Source: Hyphomonadaceae bacterium UBA2389 | Lineage (GTDB): Bacteria; Pseudomonadota; Alphaproteobacteria; Caulobacterales; Aquidulcibacteraceae | DNA: 24,307 nucleotides | NCBI GenBank assembly: GCA_002343395.1 | Contig: DDSN01000012.1 | Coordinates: 1-24,307 of the forward strand | Direction: 5' to 3' | In this document: positions 1 to 6,546 of the stretch, in pieces | Layout of the letters: each line of letters begins with the position of its first letter | Numbering within the stretch: the first letter of the stretch is position 1 | Notes under the pieces: generated by a model | What the model saw: the letters and a program-made list of their open reading frames with translations, nothing else | Told to the model about the DNA's origin: nothing | Database searches by the model: none | Position numbers and translations under genes: made by a program

Positions 1-17
1 CCTCTAGGGGGGGGGGG
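1..17. repeat. Partial class-B GC palindrome at window edge, with 11-G tract
   Basis: The first bases (cctcta followed by eleven G) match the centre and right arm of the palindrome at 773-797 (ctcta, then ggggaggggg), but the expected interrupting A is missing, leaving one unbroken G11 tract. The left arm lies outside the window. The tract ends three bases before the start codon at 20, so the repeat arm takes the place of a Shine-Dalgarno. A homopolymer of this length is prone to slippage and to sequencing error. Confidence 0.55.
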
Positions 18-19
18 AA

Positions 20-502
20 ATGATGGATCCCCAACTCGTTTCGCAACTGATGCTCGCGTTCGCGGGCGCGTTGATGGGCGCGACCTTCGGCGGAGTCGCG
101 CGCTGGACGGGCGCGCGCAACGATCGCCGCCTGCGGCTGACGCTCGAACTCTACAACGAGTTCCAGCATCCGTTATTCTATCATGTGCGCGAGGTGGCGC
201 ACGCGGCGCTGGAACGTCACGGGCCGGTGCCCGCGGCTTATGAAGCCGCGCAGGGCGAGGCGCGCGAGGCGATCGCGTCGATCATCCATTTCTGGGAGAA
301 GGCTGCGCAGTTGCTGAAGATCGGCGCATTGGACGAGCGGCTGATGCGCCGCTTTTTCGCGCAGTATGCGCGCTGGTGGGATGAGTTGTTGTGCAACCAG
401 GAAAGCGCGCTCGCCGATGCTGAGTGGGGCGCGACGCTGCGCGACATTAATTGGTTGTTCGAACGCTTGAAGCGCGGCGAGCGAGCGGGACGGCGGCGAT
501 GA
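20..502 (+). CDS. DUF4760-like small protein with N-terminal membrane segment
   Basis: A 160-residue protein. Residues about 7-26 form a small-residue-rich hydrophobic segment, probably a membrane anchor. A charged helical domain follows: RLTLELYNEF near residue 40, IIHFWEKAAQLLKIGALD near 87-104 and a WWDELL near 119. The pattern of an N-terminal helix, then 'ELYNEF', a central 'FWEKAA..LKIGALD' and a late tryptophan-rich helix resembles the DUF4760 family, which has no known biochemical function. The protein is complete and ends in a basic tail (RAGRRR). Two ATG codons occur in tandem at 20 and 23. The only purine-rich ribosome-binding candidate is the G tract of the repeat at 1-17. The gene sits between palindromic repeats on both sides. 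Family assignment is from memory of the pattern and is moderate. Confidence 0.75.
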   Translation: MMDPQLVSQLMLAFAGALMGATFGGVARWTGARNDRRLRLTLELYNEFQHPLFYHVREVAHAALERHGPVPAAYEAAQGEAREAIASIIHFWEKAAQLLKIGALDERLMRRFFAQYARWWDELLCNQESALADAEWGATLRDINWLFERLKRGERAGRRR

Positions 503-538
503 GAATTCCGTACAAAACACACCGAACAGAGAGCCGCC

Positions 539-577
539 TTTCCGGGGCCGCCGAAGGCGGAACCCGGAACCCATGGG
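539..577. repeat. Class-A REP-like hairpin (single unit)
   Basis: Nested inverted repeats: ttccgg (540-545) pairs with ccggaa (564-569), and inside it ccgcc (548-552) pairs with ggcgg (556-560) around a GAA loop. The flanking 'acccggaaccca/tggg' matches the element at 4933-5038, so this is one unit of the same repeat family. It lies just after the DUF4760-like gene. Confidence 0.7.
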
Positions 578-640
578 ATCGTGGGCCAGCGTTTGTCACT
601 CCTGGATTTCGAACGCTTTCCCTGCTGGAGACGCGCAATA

Positions 641-684
641 TCCCCCTGCCCCTAGAGAGGGGAGGGGCAGGGGTGGGGGTGAAC
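641..684. repeat. Class-B GC-rich palindrome, copy 2
   Basis: A perfect 10 bp stem, cccctgcccc (643-652) with ggggcagggg (664-673), is followed by a G-rich tail (tgggggtgaac). It has the same layout as the copies at 761-800 and 5509-5550 (C-rich arm, short loop, G-rich arm, 'gggggtg' tail). It faces the 761-800 copy in inverted orientation across about 76 bp, giving a paired element. Confidence 0.75.
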
Positions 685-760
685 ACCTCGGGTGTGAGTG
701 CTCGCGCCGGAGTTGCTAGGCCGAAGCGCCGCGCGCTCCAACTTTCAAGAACTTGTACAC

Positions 761-800
761 CTCACCCCCTAACCCCCTCCCCCTCTAGGGGAGGGGGAAC
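761..800. repeat. Class-B GC-rich palindrome, copy 3, ending the MmeI-like gene
   Basis: A 10 bp stem, ccccctcccc (773-782) with ggggaggggg (788-797), surrounds a ctcta loop. The stem is identical in sequence to the copy at 5511-5535. On the minus strand it supplies the last codons and the TGA stop (762-764) of the truncated MmeI-like gene. Between this copy and copy 2 (685-760) I see no coding signal. Confidence 0.8.
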
Positions 801-2378
801 GGAAACGTATTTCCCCGCCTTGATGAACCAGGCCGCCACATAATCGAGCGTGCCGCCGGAGCCGCCGAGATCGGCGATGGCGCGCACCTGTTCGCGCTGC
901 TTCTGGCTTTGCATCTTGGCGCCGACAAACGGCGGATTTCCCATGATGTAAGAACATTTCGCCGCCGGCAGCACGTTGTCCCAATCCAACTCCAGCGCGT
1001 CGCCATGGACGATGTGCGGCGATTGCTTGAGCGGAATGCGGGCGTAATTCTGCCCGAACTCCAGTGAGAGCCGCACGTTGGAGATGTGGTCCATCATCCA
1101 GAGTGCGACTTCGGCGATGCGGGCGGGGAACTCGCCGAGTTCGATCCCATAGAATTGCTCGACATTCAGCTTCGACAGCGCGCCGACATCGAGCACCAAT
1201 TGCTTGTTGGTGTGCAGCTCCTTGAGAATTTCCAGTTCGATCTCGCGCAGCTCGCGATAGGCGATAACGAGGAAGTTGCCGCAGCCGCAGGCGGGATCGA
1301 AGAAGGTGAGGCCGGCGAGCTTGTCGTGGAAGGCGCGCAGTCGCGCTTCGCGGTCGCGCTTCAAGCCTTTGATGTGCGCAAGTTCGGCGCGGAGGTCGTC
1401 GAGAAACAGCGGCTCGATGACCTTCAGAATGCATTTCTCGTTCGTATAGTGCGCGCCTTCCTTGCGACGCTCGGCCGGCGCCATGACGAACTGAAACAGC
1501 GAGCCGAAAATGGCGGGCGAAATCGCGTCCCACTTGAAGCCGCACGCCTCAATAAGTAGCGCTCGCATCTTTGAATCGAATTGCGCGATCGGAAGCCGCT
1601 CTGCGAACAGGTCGCCATTCACGTACGGAAACCGCGCGAGGTCTTCGTCCAGCGTCTTCTGGCGCTTGTCTTCGGGTGTGTTGAGAACCTGGAACAGGTT
1701 CTCCAGCCATTGGCCGGTGTCGGAGCCGTCCTCCGCGGTGCGGTTGAGGATCAAATCCTCCATGATGCCGCGCGGCTCGAAGATGAAAGTGTCGTCGGCG
1801 AACAGGCAGAACAGCAGGCGCACAAGCAGCCGCTCGAGTTCGTGGCCGCGATAGCCGCTGGCTTCGAGCGCATCGTGCAGCTTGCCCATCAACTCTGCGG
1901 CGAGGATGTTGACCGGGTCCTGCTCCTTGAACGTGCGTTTCTCGACGCCAAGGATGAAGCCGAACTTCTCGACGTGGTTGGGCAAGTCCGAAAGCGCGAA
2001 GCGGGATTCCTCGCGCGTTTCGAGATCGATCAGTTCGACGGTCTGGAAATCGCTGAGCAGCACGTAGCGCGGCAGCTCGTGTTCCTTAAGGCCGGGAAAA
2101 TAGTCGAGCGCCTGGGTGCGGGCGCGGGCTAAGCTCAGGCCAGCGCTCTTCTGCTCCACCAGCAGCACGCCCTTCCAGAAGAGGTCAATAAAGCCGCGCT
2201 TGTCACCGAGCTTCTTGACGGGCTCTTCGAAGGTCGCAACGCGGCGCGCCTTGACCCCGAACACCTCGAAGAATTCGTTGTAGAAGGACTGGGTTTGGCC
2301 GCGCTCATAGGAGGCGGCCTTCCATTCGTCGGCGAAGGCAGCGGCCCGCGCCCTGATCTCGTTCCAGCTTAGACGCAC
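762..2378 (-). pseudogene. C-terminally truncated MmeI-like restriction-methylation protein (type IIG/IIL)
   Basis: The 538 residues match the first half or so of MmeI-like single-chain enzymes, which cut DNA and methylate adenine and are usually about 900 residues long. Residues 65-77 carry the nuclease signature of this family, D65-x9-E75-x-K77 (PD-(D/E)xK type). A helical connector follows. The adenine methyltransferase domain has the AdoMet-binding motif FDPACGCGNF at 360-369, the motif IELGEFPARIAE near 412 and catalytic NPPF at 481-484. The sequence then breaks off at 'YVAAWFIKAGKYV' (about 525). The last 13 residues (SVPPPLEGEGVRG) are encoded by the palindromic repeat at 761-800. The rest of the methyltransferase domain and the whole target-recognition domain are absent, and nothing matching them lies between the repeat and the window start. 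GTG start at 2378 follows an in-frame TAG and a G-rich ribosome-binding stretch. It is probably inactive as a sequence-specific enzyme, though the nuclease domain is intact. Confidence 0.85.
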
Positions 2379-2440
2379 GCACTACCCCCGGTTGGGCCAG
2401 TCTTGCCTGCGGGCGCCCCCAAAATCCACCCCGCCCCCGG

Positions 2441-2470
2441 TTGACCAAGGGCGGGGAGGCCCGGTATAGG
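2441..2470 (+). promoter_or_regulatory. Putative promoter of rplU-rpmA
   Basis: The -35 box is TTGACC (2441-2446) and the -10 box TATAGG (2465-2470), separated by 18 bp. The -35 lies in the loop of an 8 bp inverted repeat, ccccgccc (2429-2436) with gggcgggg (2449-2456). The position fits transcription of rplU; whether the inverted repeat binds a regulator is unknown. Confidence 0.5.
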
Positions 2471-2479
2471 ACCGCTCCC

Positions 2480-2517
2480 CGCCCGGGCGAGCGATCGTCC
2501 GGGCGAGTTAGATTTTT
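2480..2517 (+). promoter_or_regulatory. Leader hairpin before rplU
   Basis: In the predicted 5' leader, cgcccgg (2480-2486) pairs with ccgggcg (2499-2505). A short T run (2513-2517) follows seven bases later, just upstream of the L21 start. It could be an attenuator or an L21/L27 feedback site, but the T run is not adjacent to the stem, so termination is uncertain. Confidence 0.3.
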
Positions 2518-2528
2518 GCAGGTTGGAC

Positions 2529-2825
2529 ATGTTCGCGGTCATCAAAACGGGCGGCAAGCAATATCGGGTCGCCAAGGGCGATCTGGTTACCGTCGAGAAG
2601 CTCGCCGGCAACGCTGGCGATAAGGTCACGTTCGACGCGCTGATGACGGGCGACGGCAAGGCCGTGAAGGTCGGCGCGGGCGCTGGCAAGGTCAGCGGCG
2701 AACTGGTCGAAACCGCCAAGGGCGAGAAGGTCACGGTGTTCAAGAAGCGCCGCCGCAACACCTATCGCCGCAAGCGCGGGCATCGCCAACTCGAAACCAC
2801 CGTCAAGATCACCGCGATCGGCTAA
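2529..2825 (+). CDS. rplU: 50S ribosomal protein L21
   Basis: L21 binds 23S rRNA in the large ribosomal subunit, near L20. The 98-residue product starts with the typical MFAVIKTGGKQYRV and contains the family signature FKKRRRNTYRRKRGHRQ near residue 73. It ends in a beta strand (TTVKITAIG). The reading frame is open from a TTG at 2523, but the ATG at 2529 gives the conserved N-terminus and is preferred. It is followed 12 bp later by rpmA; the two form the usual bacterial L21-L27 operon and should be co-transcribed from the promoter at 2441-2470. Confidence 0.97.
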   Translation: MFAVIKTGGKQYRVAKGDLVTVEKLAGNAGDKVTFDALMTGDGKAVKVGAGAGKVSGELVETAKGEKVTVFKKRRRNTYRRKRGHRQLETTVKITAIG

Positions 2826-2837
2826 GAGAGAACGACA

Positions 2838-3107
2838 ATGGCTCATAAGAAAGCAGGCGGTAGCTCTCGCAACGGGCGTGACAGCCCGGGTCAGCGCCTT
2901 GGCGTGAAGCGCTTTGGCGGCCAGGCCGTCAATGGCGGGGAAATCCTCGTGCGCCAGCGCGGCACCAAGTTCCATCCGGGCAAGAACGTCGGCCTCGGCC
3001 GCGATCATACCCTCTTTGCGCTTTGCAACGGCCAGGTCGCGTTCGCGACCAAACGCGACGGCCGAACCTACGTGTCGATTAATCCGATGCAGGTAGCGGC
3101 GGAATAG
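2838..3107 (+). CDS. rpmA: 50S ribosomal protein L27
   Basis: L27 is a large-subunit protein whose N-terminal tail reaches the peptidyl-transferase centre. The 89 residues show the canonical start MAHKKAGGSSRNGRDS and the signature GGEILVRQRGTKFHPG near residues 33-48. Full length for the family. The start begins directly with the mature-type AHKKAGG tail, so no N-terminal extension of the kind cleaved in Firmicutes is present. A ribosome-binding stretch (aagagagaacg) precedes the ATG. The operon ends with the hairpins at 3131-3161 and 3176-3211. Confidence 0.97.
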   Translation: MAHKKAGGSSRNGRDSPGQRLGVKRFGGQAVNGGEILVRQRGTKFHPGKNVGLGRDHTLFALCNGQVAFATKRDGRTYVSINPMQVAAE

Positions 3108-3130
3108 GCGAGAACGGAAGAGAGAGTTTC

Positions 3131-3161
3131 CCGGATCGCCTCACCAGACAGGGCGATCCGG
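3131..3161 (+). terminator. Stable hairpin downstream of rpmA
   Basis: A perfect 10 bp stem: ccggatcgcc (3131-3140) pairs with ggcgatccgg (3152-3161) around an 11-base loop. No T run follows, so it is more likely a 3'-end stabilising hairpin than a terminator. It lies 15 bp before the true terminator. Confidence 0.55.
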
Positions 3162-3175
3162 TTCCCGAAATAAGC

Positions 3176-3211
3176 GTGGGGCGCCCGGATCAACGGCGCC
3201 CCACTTTTTTT
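3176..3211 (+). terminator. Rho-independent terminator of rplU-rpmA
   Basis: A perfect 10 bp GC-rich stem, gtggggcgcc (3176-3185) with ggcgccccac (3195-3204), has a nine-base loop and is followed at once by seven T residues (3205-3211). It ends the ribosomal-protein operon and separates it from the acetyltransferase gene. Confidence 0.9.
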
Positions 3212-3246
3212 GCCCCACGCACGGAAGAGCCAAGAGGAGGCTCCGC

Positions 3247-3813
3247 ATGCGGGCGAGAATGCCGAACCAGATCGAAACCGAGCGCCTGCGCTTGCGCGCG
3301 TTGCGTGGCGGCGACGCGGCGCGCATGGCGCGGTTCCTCAACGATCCCGGCGTCGGGTGCATGCTGGCGATGACGCCGCTGCCTTATCTCGAAAACGCGG
3401 CCGAGGGCTGGATCATGACGCTCGCCGCGCGCGCGCCGCTGGGCGAGGAGCACGTCTATGCGGTCGAGTTGCCCGGCGAAGGGCTGATCGGGTGCATCGG
3501 CGCGCACGCGCGCGGGGAGGGGGGCTTCGAGGTCGGCTACTGGTTCGGGCGTCCTTACTGGGGGCGCGGCTACGCCAGCGAGGCATTGGCCGCGTTTGTT
3601 GCGCATGCACGCGCGCTCGGGCCGCTGCGGGCGGGGCACTTCGTCGACAATCCCGCTTCCGGGCGCGTGCTGGAAAAGGCGGGCTTTGCCTACACGGGCG
3701 AAGTGGCGCCGCTGTTCTCGATGGCGCGGGGCCACGCCGCGCCATGCCGGAAAATGGCCTACGCCGCCGCTGACGCCGCGCGCGATGCGCAGGCGATGGC
3801 GCTGGCGTCATGA
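3247..3813 (+). CDS. GNAT acetyltransferase, RimJ/RimL type
   Basis: This 188-residue acetyl-CoA-dependent N-acetyltransferase opens with IETERLRLRAL (9-19), the usual start of the RimJ/RimL branch (Acetyltransf_3). The acetyl-CoA-binding loop is at 97-113 (GYWFGRPYWGRGYASEA), and the late NPASGRVLEKAGF (135-147) is the conserved final part of the fold. The substrate cannot be told from sequence; ribosomal-protein N-termini, antibiotics or amino acids are all possible for this branch. The start is supported by AGGAGG six bases upstream of ATG 3247. In many alphaproteobacteria a similar acetyltransferase follows rpmA, so the position looks ancestral. The C-terminus is an alanine-rich tail. Confidence 0.9.
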   Translation: MRARMPNQIETERLRLRALRGGDAARMARFLNDPGVGCMLAMTPLPYLENAAEGWIMTLAARAPLGEEHVYAVELPGEGLIGCIGAHARGEGGFEVGYWFGRPYWGRGYASEALAAFVAHARALGPLRAGHFVDNPASGRVLEKAGFAYTGEVAPLFSMARGHAAPCRKMAYAAADAARDAQAMALAS

Positions 3814-3820
3814 CGTGGAT

Positions 3821-3838
3821 GCGCCTTGGAAAAGGCGC
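3821..3838 (+). promoter_or_regulatory. GNRA-loop hairpin between acetyltransferase and asd
   Basis: gcgcctt (3821-3827) pairs with aaggcgc (3832-3838) around a GGAA tetraloop. There is no T run. It lies 38 bases before the asd start, so it may be an mRNA-stability element or part of the asd leader; no function can be shown. Confidence 0.35.
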
Positions 3839-3876
3839 GGCGAGTTCGTAAGCAAGTTTAGAGGAGCGGGAAAATC

Positions 3877-4908
3877 ATGGGTTTGCGCGTAGCTGTCGTC
3901 GGCGCCACGGGAAATGTGGGCCGCGAAATGTTGGCCATCCTGGAAGAGCGGCTGTTTCCGGCCGACGAAGTGTACGCGATCGCCTCGCGCCGCTCAGTCG
4001 GCGTCGAAGTGAGCTACGGCGACAAGACGCTCAAGTGCAAGGACCTCGAACAATTCGATTTCTCGGGCGTCGATCTCGTGCTGATGAGTGCGGGCGGGAC
4101 GGTGTCGAAGGAGTGGTCGCCCAAGATCGGCGCCGCTGGCGCGGTCGTGATCGACAATTCGAGCGCGTGGCGCATGGACCCGCGCGTACCGCTGATCGTG
4201 CCGGAGGTGAACCCAGACGCGGTTCATGACTATTCCAAGCTCAACATTATCGCCAACCCGAACTGCTCCACGGCGCAACTCGTGGTCGCGCTGAAGCCGT
4301 TGCACGATCGCGCGAAGATCAAGCGCGTGGTGGTGGCCACGTATCAAAGCGTCTCCGGCGCGGGCAAGGAGGCGATGGACGAGTTGTGGACGCAAACCAA
4401 GAAGCTCTACGTCAACGACGAGATCGTCTGCGAACACTTCCCCAAGCAGATCGCCTTCAACGTCATTCCGCATGGCGGCGACTTCATGGACGACGGCTAC
4501 ACCACCGAAGAGTGGAAGATCGAGGTCGAAACCAAGAAGATCCTCGATCCCAAGATCAAGCTCACGGCCACCAGCGTGCGGGTGCCGGTGTTCGTCGGCC
4601 ACTCGGAGGCTGTGAACATCGAGTTCGAGAACGATCTGGAGGCTGATGAAGCGCGCGAAATCTTGCGCGAAGCGCCGGGGTTGATGGTGATCGACAAGCA
4701 CGAGGATGGCGGCTACGCGACGCCGCTCGATTGCGTTGGCGAGTTCGCCACGTTCGTGTCGCGCATTCGCAACGACAAGACTGTCGAGCATGGGCTCTCG
4801 TTGTGGGTTGTGAGCGATAATCTGCGTAAGGGCGCGGCGCTCAACGCCGTGCAGATCGCGGAGCTTATGCTCAACAAGGGCCTGTTCAAGCGGCTGGCTG
4901 CGGCGTGA
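3877..4908 (+). CDS. asd: Aspartate-semialdehyde dehydrogenase
   Basis: Catalyses NADPH-dependent reduction of aspartyl phosphate to aspartate semialdehyde, the branch point to lysine/diaminopimelate, threonine and methionine. The 343 residues begin with the Rossmann motif VVGATGNVGREM (near 6-17). The catalytic cysteine lies in NPNCSTAQ (near 127-134), and the later conserved stretch RVPVFVGHSEAVNIEFE is present. Length is normal for the family. GAGGAG lies about 10 bases before the ATG. It stands alone between the acetyltransferase and a REP-like element, so it is probably transcribed from its own leader or by read-through from the acetyltransferase gene. Confidence 0.96.
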   Translation: MGLRVAVVGATGNVGREMLAILEERLFPADEVYAIASRRSVGVEVSYGDKTLKCKDLEQFDFSGVDLVLMSAGGTVSKEWSPKIGAAGAVVIDNSSAWRMDPRVPLIVPEVNPDAVHDYSKLNIIANPNCSTAQLVVALKPLHDRAKIKRVVVATYQSVSGAGKEAMDELWTQTKKLYVNDEIVCEHFPKQIAFNVIPHGGDFMDDGYTTEEWKIEVETKKILDPKIKLTATSVRVPVFVGHSEAVNIEFENDLEADEAREILREAPGLMVIDKHEDGGYATPLDCVGEFATFVSRIRNDKTVEHGLSLWVVSDNLRKGAALNAVQIAELMLNKGLFKRLAAA

Positions 4909-4932
4909 GCATTGCGTCTCCGTAGTAATTCG

Positions 4933-5038
4933 TCGTCATTCCGGGGCGCACGAAGTGCGAACCCGGAACCTAGGGGATGAAGAGCGTTCTCTTGCCCCTG
5001 GGTTCCGGATCAGCGCTACGCGCTGTCCGGAATGACGA
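4933..5038. repeat. Class-A paired REP-like element (BIME-like)
   Basis: A 106 bp element bounded by perfect 12 bp inverted repeats, tcgtcattccgg (4933-4944) and ccggaatgacga (5027-5038). Inside are two REP hairpins in opposite orientation, ttccgg...ccggaa with an inner cgcac/gtgcg stem, and ttccgg...ccggaa with an inner agcgc/gcgct stem. A nearly perfect internal repeat also joins 4963-4976 and 4995-5008. A single related unit is at 539-577. It lies in the asd-GNAT gap and may form one long hairpin in the transcript. Confidence 0.85.
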
Positions 5039-5057
5039 ACACCAAAAGGCGTCAACA

Positions 5058-5492
5058 TTGGAACCCACCATCACCATCGAACAACCATCGCCTGAAGATA
5101 TCGACGCGATCCATGCCGTGTTGACCAACACGTATTGGTCGCCGGGGATTCCGCGCGACGTGGTGGCGCGGGCGTGCGCAAACTCCATGTGCGCGATTGC
5201 GCGTGACGACAAGGGCGCGGTGATCGGGTTCGCGCGGCTCGTGACAGATAAGGCGACGTTTGCGTGGCTCTGCGACGTGATCGTGATGCCTGGCAAGCAG
5301 GGCAAAGGCCTCGGCCGTGCGCTCGTGCAAACGTTTCAGCGCCACCCCGACTTGCAGGGCCTGCGACGCTGGCTGCTTGGCACCAAGGACGCGCACGGCG
5401 TCTACGCTCCGCTTGGGTTTGCACCGCTCGACGCGCCCGACCGATTCATGCACATCCGCAATCCCGCGCCGTATGGGAAGGCGACAGCATGA
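5058..5492 (+). CDS. GNAT family N-acetyltransferase
   Basis: A 144-residue acetyltransferase of the small single-domain GNAT type. It has beta strands around GAVIGFARLVTD (53-64), the strand CDVIVMPGKQ and the acetyl-CoA pyrophosphate loop QGKGLG (81-86), then YAPLGF (116-121) in the final conserved segment. The substrate is unknown. The start is taken as TTG 5058, with AAGG about ten bases upstream. The open frame continues back to ATG 4977, but those residues are translated from the REP element and are unlikely to be real. The stop overlaps an ATG at 5489 (ATGA) that now leads only into a repeat. Confidence 0.85.
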   Translation: MEPTITIEQPSPEDIDAIHAVLTNTYWSPGIPRDVVARACANSMCAIARDDKGAVIGFARLVTDKATFAWLCDVIVMPGKQGKGLGRALVQTFQRHPDLQGLRRWLLGTKDAHGVYAPLGFAPLDAPDRFMHIRNPAPYGKATA

Positions 5493-5508
5493 GTGCGTTG
5501 ACTTGGAA

Positions 5509-5644
5509 TTCCCCCTCCCCCTTGCGGGGAGGGGGAAGGGGGTGGGGGGCGATCAGGATTGAGCGCGACGGCGCCGCTTGCACGATCTTCTGCACGCCCC
5601 CCCTCCGGTCGCTGCGCGACCACCTCCCCCGCAAGGGGGGAGGT
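5509..5644. repeat. Class-B paired palindromic element at 5' end of rarD
   Basis: There are two palindromes in opposite orientation. The first has the stem ccccctcccc (5511-5520) with ggggaggggg (5526-5535), identical to the stem of the 761-800 copy, and a matching G-rich tail. The second has acctccccc (5622-5630) with gggggaggt (5636-5644), preceded by a ggtcgc/gcgacc hairpin (5607-5621). About 70 bp lies between the two stems. The overall layout matches the 641-800 pair. The right end (GGGGGAGGT) abuts the rarD start. Confidence 0.8.
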
Positions 5645-5646
5645 AC

Positions 5647-6546
5647 GTGACCCTCGACGCTCGCGAGCTCGATCGCCGAACCGGCTTCATCGCAGCCGCG
5701 AGCGCCTATGTCATGTGGGGCTTTCTGCCGCTCTATCTCAAGCTCATTTCGTTCGCGGACGTGCGCGAAGTGCTGGCGCAGCGCATCGTGTGGGCGATCC
5801 CGGCGGCGCTGATCGCGATCGCCGTCATGAGCGGTTTGCGCAAGGGCGCGGGCGAGATCACCGCCGCGTTCCATCCTCGCATGCTGGCGACATTGATCGC
5901 GTCGGCGGCCTTCATTTTCATGAACTGGGGGCTTTACGTCTACCTTGTGCTGCATGAGCGGGTGATCGAGTCCTCACTCGCCTACTTTTTGTCACCATTG
6001 GTGAGCGTCGCGATCGGCGTGATGTTTTTTCGAGAGCGGATCACCACGCCGCAAGTCGTGGCGCTGGTGCTCGCGCTCGCCGGGGTGATCGTTCAGGGTT
6101 TTGCATTGGGCGCACCGCCGTGGATGGCGTTGGCGCTCTGCGCCACCTGGCAGGCGTACGCGGTGATCCGGAAGCGCGCACAAGTGCCCGCCGCGGTGGG
6201 GTTGCTGGTCGAGTGCTTGGCATTAGCGCCGGTGGCCGTGCTTCTCCTGGGCTGGGCGTCGGAGGAGGCGCCGCTGGCGTTCACCGAGGGCGCCGGGCGC
6301 GCTGTCCTGATCGCATTGGCGGGGCCGGTGACGGCGATTCCATTGGTGGCGTTCACGTTCGGCGCGCGGCGTGTGAGTTTCACGACGCTTGGCTTGCTGC
6401 AGTTCTTGGCGCCGTCGCTGCAGTTCGCCACCGGCGTCGCTTTTGGCGAGCCGTTCACGTTCCTGCGTGGCGTTAGCTTCGCGCTGATCTGGGCCGGTCT
6501 CGGCTTTTTCGCTTGGGATGCGCTGCGGCGCGCGCGGCACGGATGA
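5647..6546 (+). CDS. rarD: RarD/EamA-type membrane transporter
   Basis: A 299-residue polytopic inner-membrane protein of the drug/metabolite transporter superfamily (EamA, RarD branch). Its physiological substrate is generally unknown; E. coli RarD is linked to chloramphenicol sensitivity. About ten hydrophobic helices are visible. The RarD-like first helix YVMWGFLPLYLKLI is near residues 21-34, and NWGLYVYLV followed by SSLAYFLSPLVSV marks the middle of the first repeat. GTG 5647 is the only start before the first helix. Its ribosome-binding sequence GGAGG belongs to the palindromic repeat, with tight spacing. The original start was probably the ATG at 5489 overlapping the preceding gene. 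Its stop overlaps the next gene's ATG (ATGA at 6543), so the two are coupled. Confidence 0.88.
   Translation: MTLDARELDRRTGFIAAASAYVMWGFLPLYLKLISFADVREVLAQRIVWAIPAALIAIAVMSGLRKGAGEITAAFHPRMLATLIASAAFIFMNWGLYVYLVLHERVIESSLAYFLSPLVSVAIGVMFFRERITTPQVVALVLALAGVIVQGFALGAPPWMALALCATWQAYAVIRKRAQVPAAVGLLVECLALAPVAVLLLGWASEEAPLAFTEGAGRAVLIALAGPVTAIPLVAFTFGARRVSFTTLGLLQFLAPSLQFATGVAFGEPFTFLRGVSFALIWAGLGFFAWDALRRARHG

Noticed and set aside
641..800. Repeats at 641-800 as a CRISPR array
   Set aside because: There are only two copies, in inverted orientation and with strong self-pairing, without regular unique spacers.
451..843. Plus-strand open frame across the 500-840 repeat region
   Set aside because: The translation is of palindromic repeats and has no protein-like character.
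1086..2132. Plus-strand open frames within the MmeI-like gene
   Set aside because: Shadows of the minus-strand gene, which shows ordered catalytic motifs.
4977..5057. N-terminal extension of the GNAT gene from ATG 4977
   Set aside because: These 27 codons are translated from the REP-like element, lack the acetyltransferase fold, and a TTG with a ribosome-binding site follows at 5058.
5578..5646. TTG start at 5578 for rarD
   Set aside because: The added residues (proline-rich) come from the class-B repeat and there is no ribosome-binding site upstream.
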